This document shows, one piece after another, positions 61,671 through 64,000 of a DNA stretch of 64,000 nt (the stretch's first letter is position 1; every line of letters begins with the position of its first letter). The notes below the pieces were generated by a model that saw only the letters and a list, made by a program, of their open reading frames with translations, did not search any database and had not been told where the DNA came from. Location of the stretch: contig NZ_BMYZ01000001.1 of assembly GCF_014652535.1 (NCBI RefSeq), forward strand, positions 1,426,001 through 1,490,000, read 5' to 3'. Source of the stretch: Cellvibrio zantedeschiae (lineage in GTDB: Bacteria; Pseudomonadota; Gammaproteobacteria; Pseudomonadales; Cellvibrionaceae). The translations under genes and the position numbers were made by a program.

Positions 61671-62885
61671 TTACGTCGAGCTACCGCTTTCACTCAACAG
61701 TTTCTCCAGGCAATGCTCCTGAATTCCATAAAAGCCTTTAATCGCAGCAATTTGGTTCAAAATCTCGCGATTATCTCTAGACCGCTTCCGTTTTTGGGCG
61801 AGGATCATTTTGTTTTTGCTGGTGTGTTCAAGGGAAATAAATTCGAAAACCTGGGTGTCGTAGCCATGCGCCTCCAATAACAAGGCGCGCAAGCCATCAG
61901 TGATCATTTCAGCTTCCTGTCCTAAATGAATCCCGTGTTGCAAAACCGGGGCGAGCAGGGCCGGGCTTTTAAGTTGCGGACGAATTTGTTTGTGGCAACA
62001 AGGCGAACACATAATTATTTCTGCACCTGTGCGAATACCCATGTGAATTGCATAGTCGGTTGCCGTATCACAAGCATGTAAAGCAATCATCACATTAATG
62101 CCCTGTGCGGCAAAATGTTTGACATCGCCTTGCTCAAACTGGATTCCCGTCAAACAGAGTTTATCAGCCGTTTGATTACATAAATCTACGAGCGCCTGAC
62201 GAAGTTCCACGCCAGTAACTTGAGTATTAATACCAAGTTGTGCGCTTAAATAATCATGTACCGCAAAGGTTAAGTAGGCTTTACCAGAACCAAAATCAGC
62301 AATATGTACTTTTTCACGTTGAGCTAAACCTGTATGGGTAATCGCAGCGGAAAGCACTTCAATAAATTTATTAATTTGTTTCCACTTACGCGACATGGCA
62401 GGAATAATTTGGCCTTGGGCATCAGTAATGCCGAGTTCACGTAAATAGGGACGGCTTTGCTCCACAAATCTATGTTTTTCATTATTGTGCGACAGAGATT
62501 TCTGTTGCGTTTGGTCAGAGAGTTTACTTACAGGAGTATTTTTATTCCTATGTTTATTAATAAGTACTTTGCCTTTTTTGCTAAAGCTTAGTTGGATTTC
62601 CCACGAATCAGTTAGTAAATGCACGTTTTTAAAATCATTGCCTAAAGATAATTCCAAAAAGCTGATCGCATCGACTATGTTTAAATTTTTGGTAAGGTGA
62701 TTGGTGCGGTATTCGTATAAAAAAGAAAGCAGGTATTCATCTTTAATTTGCACCGGACGAACAGAAATACGCGAAAGATCCGCTTCGCTGCCCTGGTATT
62801 TAGACAGCACGAAACGTTGCAGAGATTTTTCATCAAATGCTTTTTTAATATCCGCGAAAAATTGTTCAAGCTCTGGCAATGCCAT
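61671..62885 (-). CDS. SAM-dependent methyltransferase (Methyltransf_32-type)
   Basis: About 404 residues from the ATG at 62885, with AGG upstream; the frame is open from 62924 but that would overlap murI. The C-terminal half holds the class I motifs: IADFGSGKAYLTFAVHDYL (motif I), VTGVELRQALVDLC (motif II), IMCSPCCHKQI with a Cys-His cluster, and IHLGQEAEMITDGLRALLLE. The N-terminal half is a unique RNA- or protein-contacting domain. The METTL25/Trm13-like pattern hints at an RNA substrate; unproven. Gap to murI is 28 bases, so one operon. Confidence 0.82.
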   Translation of the reverse strand: MALPELEQFFADIKKAFDEKSLQRFVLSKYQGSEADLSRISVRPVQIKDEYLLSFLYEYRTNHLTKNLNIVDAISFLELSLGNDFKNVHLLTDSWEIQLSFSKKGKVLINKHRNKNTPVSKLSDQTQQKSLSHNNEKHRFVEQSRPYLRELGITDAQGQIIPAMSRKWKQINKFIEVLSAAITHTGLAQREKVHIADFGSGKAYLTFAVHDYLSAQLGINTQVTGVELRQALVDLCNQTADKLCLTGIQFEQGDVKHFAAQGINVMIALHACDTATDYAIHMGIRTGAEIIMCSPCCHKQIRPQLKSPALLAPVLQHGIHLGQEAEMITDGLRALLLEAHGYDTQVFEFISLEHTSKNKMILAQKRKRSRDNREILNQIAAIKGFYGIQEHCLEKLLSESGSST

Positions 62886-62913
62886 AGTTATACCTACAAG
62901 TGACTTCTTGAGT

Positions 62914-63732
62914 CTAAACCTCAAGAATATCTAGATTATGAATTCCAAATTGAGCAAGCTGCGGTTGAAGTGCAGTTACGGCAGGTGAAGCTTTGGTAAA
63001 AACCGCAAGGTGTTCTGGTGCTTGTTCTGCAAATTTTCTATCGCCTAATAAAGATACTACTCTGCGCGCTATGGCTTCGCCTGAATCAATGAGTTGCACA
63101 TGCGCAGGAAATTGGATGCGTAACTCATCGCGGAGCAAAGGAAAGTGGGTGCAAGCGAGTACCAATGCATCCATCTCGTCACCGCGCGGATGATCAAAGA
63201 AGGGCTGCAAAATCGGGCGTATTTGCTGCGAACTAATTTTCTCCCCGCGCAATTTTTTTTCGGCTAGTTGAACTAGCTCACTGGAACCCACAGAAATAAC
63301 GTCTGCGTTAGGGGCATGCTCACGAATCAAATTATGGGTGTAAGGGCGTGCCACAGTGGCCGGCGTGGCGAGCAAGCCAATCACTTGGGATTTACTTTGT
63401 GCGGCCGCAGGTTTAATTGCTGGTACAACACCCACAATCGGTTGCGAAAAATGGCTGCGTATATGAGGCAAGGTAAGCGTACTGGCAGTATTGCAAGCCA
63501 CAACGATGATATCTACGGCATAGGTTTCGGTAAGCTTATGAAAAACCGCATCCACGCGGCTAATTAATTCAGCCTCGCCTTTGGTCCCGTAAGGAAAAAA
63601 GGCGTTGTCAGATACGTAGATCAATGGCACAAAAGGCAATTTTTGTTGGATTTCGTGAACTATGCTCAAACCACCAACACCGGAATCAAAAACCAGTATG
63701 CGCGGACTTGGGTTTGTTGGCGATAAAGACAT
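62914..63732 (-). CDS. murI: Glutamate racemase
   Basis: A 272-residue enzyme that makes D-glutamate for peptidoglycan. Motifs: LVFDSGVGGLSIVHEIQ, VVACNTASTLTLPHI with the first catalytic Cys, VGVVPAIKPAAAQS, and LVLACTHFPLLRDEL with the second catalytic Cys and His. Full length and intact. It starts the leftward unit murI then methyltransferase. Confidence 0.96.
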   Translation of the reverse strand: MSLSPTNPSPRILVFDSGVGGLSIVHEIQQKLPFVPLIYVSDNAFFPYGTKGEAELISRVDAVFHKLTETYAVDIIVVACNTASTLTLPHIRSHFSQPIVGVVPAIKPAAAQSKSQVIGLLATPATVARPYTHNLIREHAPNADVISVGSSELVQLAEKKLRGEKISSQQIRPILQPFFDHPRGDEMDALVLACTHFPLLRDELRIQFPAHVQLIDSGEAIARRVVSLLGDRKFAEQAPEHLAVFTKASPAVTALQPQLAQFGIHNLDILEV

Positions 63733-63825
63733 GAGGGCTCTGCGACAGAATTGCGTTAAAATGCCGAAAATCGAATTTTAGGGTAGCCGCTCTATACCCT
63801 CAACCTATTTATGTAAGGATCATCT

Positions 63826-64000
63826 GTGAACAGTGCATTTATTATTCTTGCCGTGGTGTTAATTGCGCTTTTAATTGGCTTTTTTTTCGCCAGTTTGGTG
63901 TTGGGCAGGAGCAATCGCAAAGCATTGGATGCGGCGCTCTTGTTGCGGGAAAACGAGCTCAAAACAATTCAGGTGCAAGAGCTGCATCAGGCAGCTTTGC
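63826..64000 (+). CDS. rmuC: DNA recombination protein RmuC, N-terminal fragment
   Basis: Runs off the right edge. Begins at GTG 63826 with AAGGA six bases upstream. The 58 visible residues are an N-terminal membrane anchor (AFIILAVVLIALLIGFFFAS) followed by a charged coiled coil (SNRKALDAALLLRENELKT), which is the plan of RmuC. The nuclease-like domain lies beyond the window, so the call rests on topology and position next to murI. Confidence 0.6.
   Translation, partial: MNSAFIILAVVLIALLIGFFFASLVLGRSNRKALDAALLLRENELKTIQVQELHQAAL

Noticed and set aside
1-64000. CRISPR array, rRNA or tRNA genes
   Set aside because: No regularly spaced direct repeats and no rRNA- or tRNA-like sequence were recognised in reading; a tRNAscan or CRISPR search would settle it.

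Overview
The window looks like chromosomal DNA of a free-living gammaproteobacterium, most likely Cellvibrio or a close relative. The reasons are the moderate G+C content, the poly-serine linker in an exported redox protein, AddAB-like recombination genes typed as in Pseudomonas/Cellvibrio, many TonB-linked functions, and housekeeping genes (metH, nfuA, prc, xthA, murI, etfBA) of gammaproteobacterial type. The genus call is an inference. No rRNA, tRNA, CRISPR array, prophage or complete IS element was seen.

Layout. 1-4822: a partial winged-helix regulator, a DUF2238 membrane protein, ybaK, an orphan PEP-CTERM protein, a hemerythrin-like protein, a small membrane protein, a VOC protein and an RluA-type pseudouridine synthase. 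4823-5789: a gene-free block of nested inverted repeats, the oddest DNA in the window. 5790-6404: an AT-rich orphan HEPN-type protein. 6441-13474: metH with a palindrome in its promoter region, a PQQ-dehydrogenase/dihaem fusion lipoprotein, and nfuA.

13540-27600 is an iron-acquisition region. It holds exbD-exbB-tonB, a small protein resembling an ECF sigma region 2, a ferritin-like protein, and a PepSY protein. Next come two TonB-dependent siderophore receptors, each with its own accessory genes. The first is followed by an FMN-dependent alpha-hydroxy-acid dehydrogenase, a PiuC/YbiX dioxygenase and a cytochrome b. The second is followed by PepSY-TM, DUF2271 and DUF4198 proteins. At least six Fur-box-like palindromes sit upstream of these units, so iron control is strongly suggested. 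27840-32815 encodes a MacA-MacB-NodT tripartite efflux system whose adaptor carries a long lysine-rich insert. An export role in siderophore traffic is possible but unproven.

32816-46148: a small membrane protein, ETF-ubiquinone oxidoreductase, an Ala/Pro-rich lipoprotein, a DUF2788 protein, and a giant ThuA/PQQ-dehydrogenase/cytochrome c lipoprotein. These are followed by xthA, prc, a periplasmic binding-like protein, a hypothetical protein and DAHP synthase. 46149-49452: a secreted basic protein, an ECF sigma operon (sigma, DUF3619, hypothetical, DUF3106) and a paralogue of the binding-like protein. 49552-54508: a LysR regulator divergent from etfB-etfA-fpr, then a DUF481 outer-membrane protein and a DUF2007 zinc-ribbon protein. 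54555-64000: an AddAB-like helicase/nuclease pair, a Bax-inhibitor-1 family protein, a methyltransferase, murI, and the start of rmuC, which runs off the right edge.

The best candidates for something new are four. First, the nested inverted-repeat block at 4994-5718, where two divergent copies show paired compensatory changes in two hairpins. Second, the neighbouring orphan HEPN gene. Third, the Fur-box-flanked sigma2-only-like small protein at 15624. Fourth, the terminator that ends directly at the start codon of the hydroxy-acid dehydrogenase gene.
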